DNA of 46,156 nucleotides from an uncultured bacterium (GCA_947176765.1 CAMWRX010000013.1:1-46156), one strand, 5' to 3'. Counted from the first letter of the stretch, positions 18,022 to 25,725 are shown. Numbers and translations are program-made. Notes: generated by a model from the letters alone, not told the origin.

Positions 18022-18432
18022 TTAGAAGTACTTCTTCACGATGTCGCTGGCCTTGTCCGCGTCCTCGCTGATGGAGATGGTGTACTTGATGCCGCATTTC
18101 TGGGAGAAGTCGTCCAACCAGGCCAGGAAGGGCTCCACGTCCTCGTTGCCCACGGTGGGCACCAGCTTGTTCAGACTCTCGATGAACACGTGGGTAATAT
18201 CGTAATTGCTGGCGTACAGACCGTACAGGAAGCCCCGCAGGGTGTCGTAGTTGGGGATGTTGTAGTCGGACGTATCCACCAGACGGATTTTATAGTTGAT
18301 TTTATAGTTCAGCTTGGAATTGTGGGCGATGGCCACCACGTTGCCATGCTCCGTATCCACCGCTGTGTTGATGAGGTCGATCATCTGCTTGGTCTTGCCG
18401 GTGCCCTTCAGGCCCATGATAACCTTGACCAT
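18022..18432 (-). CDS. Small P-loop NTPase-like protein, function unknown
   Basis: A 136-residue protein with a clear Walker A, GLKGTGKT at residues 7-14, and a hydrophobic strand ending in a possible Walker B (THVFIESLNKL). The middle contains a repeated YKINYKI segment. I recognise it only as a conserved Firmicutes ATPase-like protein. Length is too short for a full kinase with a lid domain. It has its own promoter (18482-18510), a strong AAGGAGTG site and its own terminator, so it is a single-gene unit. Its base composition is lower in GC than its neighbours. Confidence 0.7.
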   Translation of the reverse strand: MVKVIMGLKGTGKTKQMIDLINTAVDTEHGNVVAIAHNSKLNYKINYKIRLVDTSDYNIPNYDTLRGFLYGLYASNYDITHVFIESLNKLVPTVGNEDVEPFLAWLDDFSQKCGIKYTISISEDADKASDIVKKYF

Positions 18433-18481
18433 TTTGATCACTCCTTACTTGGTATTGGGGGCAATCCCCTAGGATACCCCT

Positions 18482-18510
18482 ATGTTACCATCTTTCCGAA
18501 AAAATTTCAA
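18482..18510 (-). promoter_or_regulatory. Promoter of the P-loop gene
   Basis: On the minus strand TTGAAA, 17 bases, TAACAT, 50 bases before the start codon. Confidence 0.5.
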
Positions 18511-18556
18511 TACAGGAAAGCAAAGTTCATGGAAAATTCGGAAAAATCCGCAAAAA

Positions 18557-19357
18557 TCAGCCGAGAGCCTCCAGGGCGAAGTGGGCGGCGATCTGCCCCT
18601 GGCCCACCGCCTTGGCCAGTTGGAGGGGTTGGCCGGTGCAGTCCCCGGCGGCGTACACGCCCCGCAGGCTGGTAGCCATATGGCCGTCCACCTTGATATA
18701 GCCGTCCGCCAGCTCCAGCCCTGGGGCTAAATGGGCGGGGGCGATGGAGGAGCGCAGCAGGAACACGCCGTCGCAGGGGGTCTCCTCCCCTTGAGAGTCC
18801 CGCACGCCGGACACCCGATCCGTTCCCAAAATCTCCAGCCCCGCCAGCCGCTTCACCGTCACCTGGCAGCCGATGGAGCGCAGGAACTCCACCTCCTCGT
18901 CGAAGTTGGGGGCGTCTCCCGCGCAGACCACGGATTTATTGCGGTAAAACATCCCGTCGCAGGTGGCGCAGTAGCTGACGCCCCGGCCCAGCAGCTCCGC
19001 CTCGCCCTTGAGGGGCGCGGCCCGGGACACCCCCAGGGCCAGGATGACCGCGGAGCCCTCCGCCATGTCGTTCTCCACAGACACCATCACCGACTTGCCC
19101 ATGGGCATGACGGACAGCGCCCGGCCCTGTTTGAACTTCGCGCCCAGATCCCTGGCCTGGGCCAGCAGCCGCTCCACCAGTTCCCTGCCGGTGATCCCCG
19201 GCAGGCCGGGGTAGTTGGCCATCTCCGGGGCCCTGCACAGCGGGGAGGCCAGGGGGTCGTTGGAGATGACCAGCACGGACTTGTCACGGGCGCGGGCGTG
19301 GATGGCGGCGGTGAGGCCGGCGGGGCCGCCCCCCACCACAAGCAGATCATAGTTCAT
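18557..19357 (-). CDS. Thioredoxin reductase-like FAD/NAD(P) oxidoreductase
   Basis: A 266-residue flavoprotein, shorter than the roughly 310 residues of classical TrxB. It begins with the FAD motif VVGGGPAGLTAA, has the redox pair C130-A-T-C133 in YCATCDGMFYRN, and ends with the second FAD motif GVYAAGDCTGQPLQLAKAVGQG. The NAD(P) domain is shortened, and the stretch after CATC lacks a full GxGxxG, reading VVCAGDAPNFDEE, so NADPH use is doubtful. Ferredoxin-dependent or other donors are possible alternatives. The start follows AGGAGGGTGATCCTG, with promoter TTGTCA-17-TATACT upstream. Confidence 0.85.
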   Translation of the reverse strand: MNYDLLVVGGGPAGLTAAIHARARDKSVLVISNDPLASPLCRAPEMANYPGLPGITGRELVERLLAQARDLGAKFKQGRALSVMPMGKSVMVSVENDMAEGSAVILALGVSRAAPLKGEAELLGRGVSYCATCDGMFYRNKSVVCAGDAPNFDEEVEFLRSIGCQVTVKRLAGLEILGTDRVSGVRDSQGEETPCDGVFLLRSSIAPAHLAPGLELADGYIKVDGHMATSLRGVYAAGDCTGQPLQLAKAVGQGQIAAHFALEALG

Positions 19358-19390
19358 CAGGATCACCCTCCTAATCTGTTTCTTTTTTAT

Positions 19391-19419
19391 AGTATAACAG
19401 TATCCCCGAAAGCTGACAA
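19391..19419 (-). promoter_or_regulatory. Promoter of the thioredoxin reductase-like gene
   Basis: On the minus strand TTGTCA, 17 bases, TATACT, just upstream of the ribosome binding site. Confidence 0.6.
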
Positions 19420-19424
19420 TATAC

Positions 19425-19453
19425 TTGCAAAGCAATCTGTCATAACGTATACT
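19425..19453 (+). promoter_or_regulatory. Promoter of the asparaginase gene
   Basis: TTGCAA, 17 bases, TATACT, 29 bases before the start codon. It is divergent from the flavoprotein promoter, only a few bases away, so one regulator could act on both. Confidence 0.6.
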
Positions 19454-19482
19454 GGTTTTATCTTTTTCACAGGAGGCGTCCC

Positions 19483-20475
19483 ATGAAACGCGTTTTACTG
19501 CTCACCACCGGGGGCACCATTGCCTCCCGGCTCACCGAGGAGGGGCTGGCTCCCGGCCTGGACGGCGCGGCCCTGTCCCACTACCTGGGCGGGCTGGCGG
19601 ACAGCTATGACCTGACCGTCCGGGACATCCTGCATCTCGACTCATCCAACATCCAGCCGGAGGAGTGGCGGCTTATCGCCCAAAACGTCTACGAGGCCCG
19701 GGAGGACTTCGACGGCATTGTGGTGTCCCACGGCACCGACACCATGGCGTACACCGCCTCCGTGCTGTCCTATATGGTGCGGGGCATCGGCATTCCCGTG
19801 GTACTCACCGGGGCGCAGCTGCCCATCGAGCACCCCCTCACCGACGGGCTGGACAACCTGCGCACCGCCTTCGCCATGGCCGCCTCCGGCCATCCGGGGG
19901 TGTTTTTGGCTTTTGGCCGCAAGGTGATGCTGGGCTGCCGGGCGGTCAAGACCCACACCACCGACTTTTCCGCCTTTGACAGCGTGAACTGGCCGCCGGT
20001 GGCGGTGGTCAACGGCGCGGGGCTCACCATCCGGGAGGAGGCCATCCCCAGGGTGCCCGGCCCCTGCGTCCTGCGGGATGAGCTGTGCCAGGCGGTGTTC
20101 CTCATCAAGCTCACCCCGGGGCTGGACCCGGAGATCTTCGATATGCTCCTGCGGATGCACTACCGGGGGGTAGTCATTGAGGCGTTTGGCGCGGGCGGGC
20201 TCCACTTCATCCGCCGCAACCTCATTGAGAAGCTCCACAACGCCGCCCAGGCGGGTATGGCGGTGGTGGTGTGCAGCCAGTGCCTGTACGAGAGCAGCAA
20301 CTTCGCCCTCTACCAGGCGGGACAGAAGGCCCTGGCGGAGGGGGTCATCCAGGGGTACGATATGACCACCGAGGGGGCCGTCACCAAGCTGATGTGGGCG
20401 CTGGGCCAGACCGGGAATCTGGACGAAGTGCGCTCGCTGTTTGCCCAAAGCCTGTGCGGAGAGAGGAGCGTCTGA
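19483..20475 (+). CDS. L-asparaginase, type I-like
   Basis: The 330-residue enzyme hydrolyses asparagine to aspartate and ammonia. It has the first catalytic threonine in LLTTGGTIAS, the second triad in VSHGTDTMAYTA (Thr-Asp pair) and the Lys region VKTHTTDF. There is no signal peptide, which fits a cytoplasmic type I enzyme. It starts with AGGAGGCGTCCC before the ATG, has its own promoter, and ends before a strong terminator. asnA, which makes asparagine, lies 4 kb away. Confidence 0.92.
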   Translation: MKRVLLLTTGGTIASRLTEEGLAPGLDGAALSHYLGGLADSYDLTVRDILHLDSSNIQPEEWRLIAQNVYEAREDFDGIVVSHGTDTMAYTASVLSYMVRGIGIPVVLTGAQLPIEHPLTDGLDNLRTAFAMAASGHPGVFLAFGRKVMLGCRAVKTHTTDFSAFDSVNWPPVAVVNGAGLTIREEAIPRVPGPCVLRDELCQAVFLIKLTPGLDPEIFDMLLRMHYRGVVIEAFGAGGLHFIRRNLIEKLHNAAQAGMAVVVCSQCLYESSNFALYQAGQKALAEGVIQGYDMTTEGAVTKLMWALGQTGNLDEVRSLFAQSLCGERSV

Positions 20476-20512
20476 CGCCGCGCCCACAGGTGCGACAAGA
20501 TAGCCGCAAACG

Positions 20513-20542
20513 CAAAGCCGCCGCTGGATAGCGGCGGCTTTG
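20513..20542. terminator. Bidirectional terminator after asparaginase
   Basis: A 13-bp perfect stem, caaagccgccgct and complement with loop GGAT, lies between the convergent asparaginase and DtxR-family genes. Confidence 0.75.
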
Positions 20543-20549
20543 TCTGTCT

Positions 20550-20924
20550 CTACGCAATGCCTAGATCCCTGTTGATATGTTCCCGCAGGGCGTCAAAGGA
20601 TTCGATGCTCAGATCATGCTCGATGCGGCAGGCGTCCTCGGCGGCCACCTTTTCGTCCACCCCCAGGTGGATGAGCCAGCGGGTGAGCAGCAGATGCCGC
20701 TCATAAATGCGCTGGGCGATCTCCAGCCCGTTGTCGGTAAGGGTGAGGAAGCCGCCCTCGTCCATGACCACAAAGCCCCCCTCCCGGAGCAGGCTCATGG
20801 CACGGCTGACGCTGGGCTTGGAAAAGTTCAGGTGCTGGGCCACGTCGATGGATCGCACCGGGCCCTTCTCCCCCAGGGCCAGAATGGCCTCCAGATAGTT
20901 TTCAGCGGATTCGTGGATATTCAT
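20550..20924 (-). CDS. DtxR/MntR family metal-dependent transcription regulator
   Basis: A 124-residue protein with the N-terminal winged helix (SIDVAQHLNFSKPSVSRAM as the recognition region) and the dimerisation/metal domain, but no SH3-like third domain, as in MntR. The ligand motif reads EDACRIEHDL: the Cys and Glu-His arrangement resembles the DtxR/IdeR type (EACRWEH) rather than MntR, which has a Glu in place of the Cys. So iron or manganese could be sensed. It starts after GGGAGGCGCACA and has a promoter at 20968-20996. No metal transporter gene adjoins it, so its targets are elsewhere. Confidence 0.88.
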   Translation of the reverse strand: MNIHESAENYLEAILALGEKGPVRSIDVAQHLNFSKPSVSRAMSLLREGGFVVMDEGGFLTLTDNGLEIAQRIYERHLLLTRWLIHLGVDEKVAAEDACRIEHDLSIESFDALREHINRDLGIA

Positions 20925-20967
20925 TGTGCGCCTCCCGATCTGTGGGTTTGCCAATGCTTACTCTGTT

Positions 20968-20996
20968 ATGATACCACAAATTTCCGCCCATGGCAA
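20968..20996 (-). promoter_or_regulatory. Promoter of the DtxR-family gene
   Basis: On the minus strand TTGCCA, 17 bases, TATCAT. It overlaps the short space before the convergent transpeptidase transcript. Confidence 0.5.
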
Positions 20997-21008
20997 CGGG
21001 AAGTTTAA

Positions 21009-22370
21009 TCAGTCTGTCAGGACAGATTGGCGATACAGGAGGTAGCGGTGGAGAATCGCCGCCTCCTGGGCACGGCTGACAGGCGCCGTGGGATTAAGAC
21101 TTTGCGCGGTTCCTTGGATCAAATGGCTGCCAACCGCCCAGCTGACGGCTTCAACAGCGTCGTCGTCCACGGTTTTCCCATCGGTAAACTGGGAAAGCGG
21201 GGCAAAGCCGCTGGCGGGACGGCCGCGCCATAGCGTTTCGTACCGATACAGCATCACCGCGAACTCCTGCCGGGTGAGCGGATGCTCAGGGTCGAGCTCA
21301 GCCCCCGCCGCGCTGCTGGCGGGGTGCTCGACGCCCTCCACCTCGGCCAGCCGGGATAAGTCCTGCTCCGCCATGGCGCAGGTCACCGATATTTCCGGGG
21401 AAAATGTGGCGCCGCTTGTGCCGCGCATCACGCCGGCCTCATATATGTATCGGATATCGGGGTAATACCACATACCCGGAATCACATCGGTAAAGGGCAG
21501 CAGCGTCTTATCGACCTTCACGGTGCAGCTGTCCGAAACGTTTCCGCAGGAAACGGTGATAACAGCGTCGCCGGGCTTCAGGCCGGTCACCCGCCCCGCG
21601 GCGTCCACGGAGGCCACGGATGGGTCGCTGCTCGACCACACGGCCTGCGGAAGTGTAGCCGTTGACGGCGTTAAGGCTGCGGTGAGAGAGAGGCGTTCCC
21701 CGGCGGTCAGAGAGGCCTCCGCCGCGCTGAGGGAGACTTCCGAGACAAGGACGCCGCGCCAGGGGTTGTCTTCCCTAGGATCGGTGGGGTCCCAGCCGTT
21801 ATCTATGGCCGGCGTAATTTCAGGGATCAGCTTGTCCGGCTTCCCGAGCGGGCCGGGGGAAGAGGCGTCGTCATAGACCGTGACCTTGGTCCCGGCGGCA
21901 CAGTTGTCGTAGATCCATTTGGCATCGGCGGTCTGGAGCCGGACACAGCCCAGGGACGCCGGACTGCCCAGCATATTGTATTCGTAGGTCAGAAGGGTGG
22001 AGGGGTTGGCGGCGGAATAGCAGACGGAGTGGAACAGGTAGTTTCCGTAGAACTGGGTGGCGTATTGGCCGTAGGAGCCGTCCACCATGTGCAGCCATGC
22101 CCGTTTGCTTCCCACAGAAAATGTACCCCGCGGCGTGACGCTTCCGCCGCGCCCCACGGAACAGACCATGGCCTTGACAGGAACCGTATAATATCCATTC
22201 TCGTCCAGCCCGTACACGGTCACCGTGTTCATGGTTCGGTTCACCATAATGTAGTACGGGCGTCCATTGCCGGCGACGCGATCTGCCGCCCGGGCTGTCT
22301 GGAAGCCAGACCCCAGCAGGGATAGGGTAAGTATCATCATTAAAAGAAGGCTTCGAATTCTTTTGTTCAT
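21009..22370 (-). CDS. Secreted L,D-transpeptidase with Big_2 and SLH-like modules
   Basis: A 453-residue exported protein. Residues 1-29 form a signal peptide. An L,D-transpeptidase (YkuD) domain covers about 35-175 with H114 and the catalytic C142 in SLGCVRLQ. A bacterial Ig-like group 2 domain lies at about 205-285 (VSLSAAEASLTAGERLSL, SSDPSVASVDAAGRVTGL). The C-terminal part (about 290-453) has SLH-type repeats starting LPFTDVIPGMWYYPDIRYIYE. It should cross-link or attach proteins to peptidoglycan while anchored in the cell wall. The ribosome binding site GAGGAGGA is 12 bases upstream, slightly far. It is a single-gene unit. Confidence 0.88.
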   Translation of the reverse strand: MNKRIRSLLLMMILTLSLLGSGFQTARAADRVAGNGRPYYIMVNRTMNTVTVYGLDENGYYTVPVKAMVCSVGRGGSVTPRGTFSVGSKRAWLHMVDGSYGQYATQFYGNYLFHSVCYSAANPSTLLTYEYNMLGSPASLGCVRLQTADAKWIYDNCAAGTKVTVYDDASSPGPLGKPDKLIPEITPAIDNGWDPTDPREDNPWRGVLVSEVSLSAAEASLTAGERLSLTAALTPSTATLPQAVWSSSDPSVASVDAAGRVTGLKPGDAVITVSCGNVSDSCTVKVDKTLLPFTDVIPGMWYYPDIRYIYEAGVMRGTSGATFSPEISVTCAMAEQDLSRLAEVEGVEHPASSAAGAELDPEHPLTRQEFAVMLYRYETLWRGRPASGFAPLSQFTDGKTVDDDAVEAVSWAVGSHLIQGTAQSLNPTAPVSRAQEAAILHRYLLYRQSVLTD

Positions 22371-22465
22371 AGCGGCGGCGTCCTCCTCATGATCATATTC
22401 TTGTTCAGCATATCAAAACGCGGCGGGGGAGGGGGTGTAAAGCGGGAGATCATCGGATGTAAATC

Positions 22466-22509
22466 GAAAGTTACGTCAATGGAAACCAAAAGTTACGTCA
22501 ATGTAAACC
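22466..22509. repeat. Tandem 22-bp repeats, possible IS-end remnant
   Basis: Two adjacent 22-bp copies (22466-22487 and 22488-22509) share AAGTTACGTCAATG and AAACC with only two differences, and a partial third copy (ATGTAAATC) precedes them. Multiple short repeats like these are found at the ends of IS21-family elements. No transposase remains, so this is an inference. They sit just before the promoter of the low-GC gene pair. Confidence 0.5.
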
Positions 22510-22518
22510 GGAGTACCC

Positions 22519-22546
22519 TTGACAGCGTTATCCCGCCCTGTATAAT
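22519..22546 (+). promoter_or_regulatory. Near-consensus promoter of the low-GC gene pair
   Basis: A perfect TTGACA, 16 bases, then a perfect TATAAT, the strongest sigma-A match in the window. It starts 10 bases after the tandem repeats, about 140 bases before the first gene. The 316-base gap between 22371 and 22686 otherwise holds no gene. Confidence 0.75.
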
Positions 22547-22686
22547 GAAGTATAGCAAATTTTGATAAGGTTTGTCCATCGAATATGAAAGAAATTTGGA
22601 AAGGGGAGAGGCTGATGGGCTGAGAAAAGCGTGAACTGCTGGAGATTGTAAGATAATCCACCGAGTATTAAAATAGGAGATGAATT

Positions 22687-23292
22687 ATGAATACACAAAA
22701 AAAGCTTTTCATGTCCATGTTAGCTGTGTTGGTTGCGGTGGGTACTGTAAGCACTACCGCTTGGGCCGCAAACGATATAAAAGAAATGGAACCTAGAGGC
22801 GTATATATCCGTGAACTTGTGGAATATATACCCATTTATACTAGCATTGACGATACCTACCAAGAAATTGGATTTATATCTGCGGACAATAGGGGGGGAT
22901 CAAGTCCGCTCCAAATAACATATGTTTATACTTCGAGCGGAACAACAACGGCGTCTTTTGCGGGTCATGGAAATGGTACAGCAGAGGCTGGGGTCATATT
23001 TGCGAAAATGAAGGTTGAAATTGGCGTTGAATTAGGTTATTCGCGTAGCTGGACCCAAGGAACTTCATCAGGTGCTTCTTATGTCGTGCAGCCAGGAGCT
23101 TTTGAAAAGTTGTGTGCCTATATTCCTGCTGCAAAGACAGAAGGGAGACTGAAGTATAAGGTTTATATGGATGGATATCCAGAGAATGTGTTTTATGAGT
23201 ATGAAAGTTTAGGGGGTGCAGCTTTTGCCCCTTTGAAATATGGCATACATTTTAAGACAATTGACCTGATGGGGAGAAGCTACGATGACTAA
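22687..23292 (+). CDS. Secreted protein of unknown family
   Basis: A 201-residue protein with a clear signal peptide (about residues 1-27, ending TTAWA). The mature part is rich in Gly, Ser, Thr and Tyr and looks beta-sheeted, with alternating stretches such as TSSGTTTASFAG and VEIGVELGYSRSWTQG. This resembles, weakly, the membrane-insertion and flanking strands of aerolysin/ETX-like proteins, but no family can be named. The ribosome binding site is AGGAGATGAATT. The gene overlaps the lipoprotein gene by 8 bases, so both are made together. GC content is well below the neighbours, and a very strong promoter and IS-like repeats precede it. Confidence 0.75.
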   Translation: MNTQKKLFMSMLAVLVAVGTVSTTAWAANDIKEMEPRGVYIRELVEYIPIYTSIDDTYQEIGFISADNRGGSSPLQITYVYTSSGTTTASFAGHGNGTAEAGVIFAKMKVEIGVELGYSRSWTQGTSSGASYVVQPGAFEKLCAYIPAAKTEGRLKYKVYMDGYPENVFYEYESLGGAAFAPLKYGIHFKTIDLMGRSYDD

Positions 23293-23830
23293 AGTGCGCA
23301 AAATCATCGCAATGCTAATAGGGTTTTTAATGGCGGCCTTACTAAGCAGCTGCATTGATACAGCAGCAAACAACAGTACGAGTGATTCAAGGGAAACTGT
23401 AAACGAGGCAAGTGAGAATCCTATGCAAGATATTGCCGTGGCCAACGAGCATGCGGACGAATTTCTTAAGGGTTTCGCGCGAAGCTACCCGGATTTTGAA
23501 CTGTTGGATTACGTGATAGGCTCTGATGAAAACAGCCCGGTTGAATTGGCCGCTATCGCGAAAGACAAGCAGCAAGGCTCATCGTCCACGCTGTTCATTG
23601 TTGATGCCAACGGCTTTGGACAGGTCGTTTTGGCAAGCGATCGTTTTGCGGCGTATCGCGAAGCGGATGGGTTGGCGTTAAAAGAGAACAGGATATTGTT
23701 GTCGCTGGATGTGCAGCTTTCTGATGAGGATTGGGAAATCCATGATTTTGAGCTTACAGTGACCCAAGAGGAAGAACAGGAAATCGCTAAAACATTGTAT
23801 TCCTCAAAAGAAACTGTTCGAACAAAATGA
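23285..23830 (+). CDS. Lipoprotein of unknown family
   Basis: A 181-residue predicted lipoprotein: the signal peptide ends in the lipobox LLSSC near residue 20, followed by a Ser/Asn-rich linker. The mature domain contains DFELLDYVIGSDENSPVELA and a strand-rich core ending in LTVTQEEEQEIAKTL. No known family is recognised. It begins inside the secreted protein gene (ATG at 23285, 8-base overlap), which suggests a functional pair. Composition is low-GC like its partner. After the TGA, the same frame stays open for about 50 codons and encodes a hydrophobic stretch (see findings). Confidence 0.75.
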   Translation: MTKVRKIIAMLIGFLMAALLSSCIDTAANNSTSDSRETVNEASENPMQDIAVANEHADEFLKGFARSYPDFELLDYVIGSDENSPVELAAIAKDKQQGSSSTLFIVDANGFGQVVLASDRFAAYREADGLALKENRILLSLDVQLSDEDWEIHDFELTVTQEEEQEIAKTLYSSKETVRTK

Positions 23831-23985
23831 TGTCAGGGGCAACCGCATACTCACCAGAACTGCCTCAATGGCTACATCATTCTCTTTGCCTCCTTTGTCT
23901 TGATTACAGTACTGAATATAGTTTTGAAACCATTTTGTGCTTTATATCCCTGCGGATGGCTAGACCTTTTTGTACCCTACCTGCT

Positions 23986-24025
23986 AAATCGGCGCCGCCC
24001 AAGCCTTGCTGGACGGCGCCGATTT
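23986..24025. terminator. Terminator between the low-GC pair and asnA
   Basis: A 12-bp stem, aaatcggcgccg/cggcgccgattt, with a 16-base loop, is followed on the plus strand by TTCTTTCTG. It could serve the low-GC pair and, less well, asnA. Confidence 0.65.
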
Positions 24026-24038
24026 TCTTTCTGATTCT

Positions 24039-25052
24039 TTACAGCAGGATAACCCCCGCCTCTTTACACGCTTCCAGCGTCTGCGGATCCCAGATGGACG
24101 CCTGCACCTCACCGATGTGGGCCTTGCCCAGCAGGTACATGGACACCCGGCTCTGGCCGATGCCGCCGCCGATGGTCAGGGGCAGCTCGCCCGCCAGCAG
24201 GGCGCGGTGGAAGGGCAGTTCCCGGCGCTCGTCGTGGCCGGAGATAGTGAGCTGGCTGTCCAGCGACTCCGGGGAAACCCGGATGCCCATGGACGAAATC
24301 TCAAAGGCGTGGCCCAGCAGGGAATTCCACAGCAGGATATCCCCGTTCAGTGCCCAGTCGTCGTAGTCCGGGGCGCGGCCGTCATGGGGCTTGCCCGATT
24401 TCAGCGCCCCGCCGATGCCCATGAGGAAGGTGGTGGGGTGATCCTTGACCCACTGATCCTCCCGCTCCTTGGGGGACAGCTCGGGCCACAGGTCCTCCAG
24501 CTCCTGGGCGGTGACAAAAGACACCTCCCGGTCGATCAGGGGCAGGGTGGTGAGCTGGGGGTACACCGAGCGCAGGGTCTGCTGGGTGCCGGCCAGGGCG
24601 TTAACGATGGTTTTCACCACACCCTTTAAATAGTCCACATTGCGGTCCCGGGGGGCAATGACCTTCTCCCAGTCCCACTGATCCACGTAGACGGAGTGGA
24701 GGTTGTCCAGCTCCTCGTCCCGGCGGATGGCGTTCATGTCGGTATAAAGTCCCTCGCCCACGGAAAACTGATAGCGGTGCAGGGCCATGCGCTTCCACTT
24801 GGCCAGGGAGTGCACCACCTGGGCGTCCCGGCCCGCGTCAGGCACGTCGAAGGACACGGCCCGCTCCACACCGTTCAAATCGTCGTTCAGGCCGGTAGAC
24901 GCCTCCACGAACAGGGGGGCGGACACCCGGCGCAGGTTCAGCGAGCCGCCCAGATCGTCCTCAAACAGGCGCTTGAGCAGGCCGATGGCCTTTTGGGTAT
25001 CGTACAGGTTTAACAGGGGGGCGTACCCCTGGGGAATCACGGTGGTTAACAT
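24039..25052 (-). CDS. asnA: Aspartate-ammonia ligase (asparagine synthetase A)
   Basis: A 337-residue enzyme of normal AsnA length, related to class II tRNA synthetases. It makes asparagine from aspartate, ammonia and ATP. Recognisable stretches are RVSAPLFVEASTGLNDDLNG, AVSFDVPD, KWKRMALHRYQFSVGEGLYTDMNAIRRDE (segments of the active site) and the C-terminal GGGIGQSRVSMYLLGKAHIGE. The start MLTTVIPQGY at 25052 follows AAAGGGG; longer starts run through the promoter region. A promoter (TTGCAT-17-TATAAT) lies at 25087-25115. No T-box leader is visible. Confidence 0.95.
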   Translation of the reverse strand: MLTTVIPQGYAPLLNLYDTQKAIGLLKRLFEDDLGGSLNLRRVSAPLFVEASTGLNDDLNGVERAVSFDVPDAGRDAQVVHSLAKWKRMALHRYQFSVGEGLYTDMNAIRRDEELDNLHSVYVDQWDWEKVIAPRDRNVDYLKGVVKTIVNALAGTQQTLRSVYPQLTTLPLIDREVSFVTAQELEDLWPELSPKEREDQWVKDHPTTFLMGIGGALKSGKPHDGRAPDYDDWALNGDILLWNSLLGHAFEISSMGIRVSPESLDSQLTISGHDERRELPFHRALLAGELPLTIGGGIGQSRVSMYLLGKAHIGEVQASIWDPQTLEACKEAGVILL

Positions 25053-25086
25053 AGACTTTACCCCTTTACTTTGCAAAAGATAAGTT

Positions 25087-25115
25087 ATTATATACCCCCG
25101 CAGAAAAAAATGCAA
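25087..25115 (-). promoter_or_regulatory. asnA promoter
   Basis: On the minus strand TTGCAT, 17 bases, TATAAT, 34 bases before the start codon. Confidence 0.65.
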
Positions 25116-25121
25116 ATCGAA

Positions 25122-25150
25122 TTGTGTTTTCCGGTACGATATGGTATAAT
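25122..25150 (+). promoter_or_regulatory. Promoter of the gene at 25219
   Basis: TTGTGT, 17 bases, TATAAT, back to back with the asnA promoter. Confidence 0.6.
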
Positions 25151-25218
25151 TTCCATATATCGCTTTGATGGGCCGGATTTTTCTGGCAAACTGCCCAGCG
25201 CAAACGGAGGAGAAGCCC

Positions 25219-25710
25219 ATGGATAAGGCCCTGTTCCAGCAGCTAAACCGGATCTATGCCCCTCTGCATAGCCGGGCCCTCCGCCTGACCCAGGCGCTGG
25301 CCCAACGCGGGATCAAGGCGGAGTGGGGCTGGTACAACAACCATTCCGTGCGGGTGGATGGAGAATACCAGACCGAGGAATTCCCCATCCCCGTGGTGGA
25401 CGTGGGGGGCCTGTGCGAAATCGGGCTCGATTCGGACGGGTGCTGGCTGGAGTTCCGGCTTCCCCGGGAGGCGGCCCTGGCGTTCGACTGGGGGCGGCTT
25501 GCGGAGGGTCTGGAGGTCTACGGTGTGGATGACTATCTGCTGGACTTCTACCGCGCCGGGATGGATATCGCCGGCATCGCCGGACGCATCGAGGCAAGCG
25601 CGGAGCAGGCCGTGAACGCCGCGCTGTATTTTCCAGCCGACGTGGAGGACCAGGTGCTGCTGGCGGCGGTGGAGGACTGCCGCCGGCGGAAGGACAGCAA
25701 CAAAGCATAA
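25219..25710 (+). CDS. Conserved hypothetical protein
   Basis: A 163-residue soluble protein with no signal peptide. Visible stretches are GIKAEWGWYNNHSVRVDGEY, FPIPVVDVGGLCEIGLDSDG and WLEFRLPREAALAFDW, suggesting a mixed alpha/beta fold with an edge beta-sheet. I do not recognise the family. It starts with CGGAGGAGAAGCCC before ATG and lies 15 bases before the M29 aminopeptidase gene, under the same promoter, so the two are probably co-expressed. High GC and normal codon use argue that it is native. Confidence 0.75.
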   Translation: MDKALFQQLNRIYAPLHSRALRLTQALAQRGIKAEWGWYNNHSVRVDGEYQTEEFPIPVVDVGGLCEIGLDSDGCWLEFRLPREAALAFDWGRLAEGLEVYGVDDYLLDFYRAGMDIAGIAGRIEASAEQAVNAALYFPADVEDQVLLAAVEDCRRRKDSNKA

Positions 25711-25725
25711 AAGGAGACAAGCTAA

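Noticed and set aside
23827-24366. Open frame whose ATG overlaps the lipoprotein stop
   Set aside because: Most of it is antisense to asnA, and the product is low-complexity, typical of a shadow frame of a GC-rich gene.
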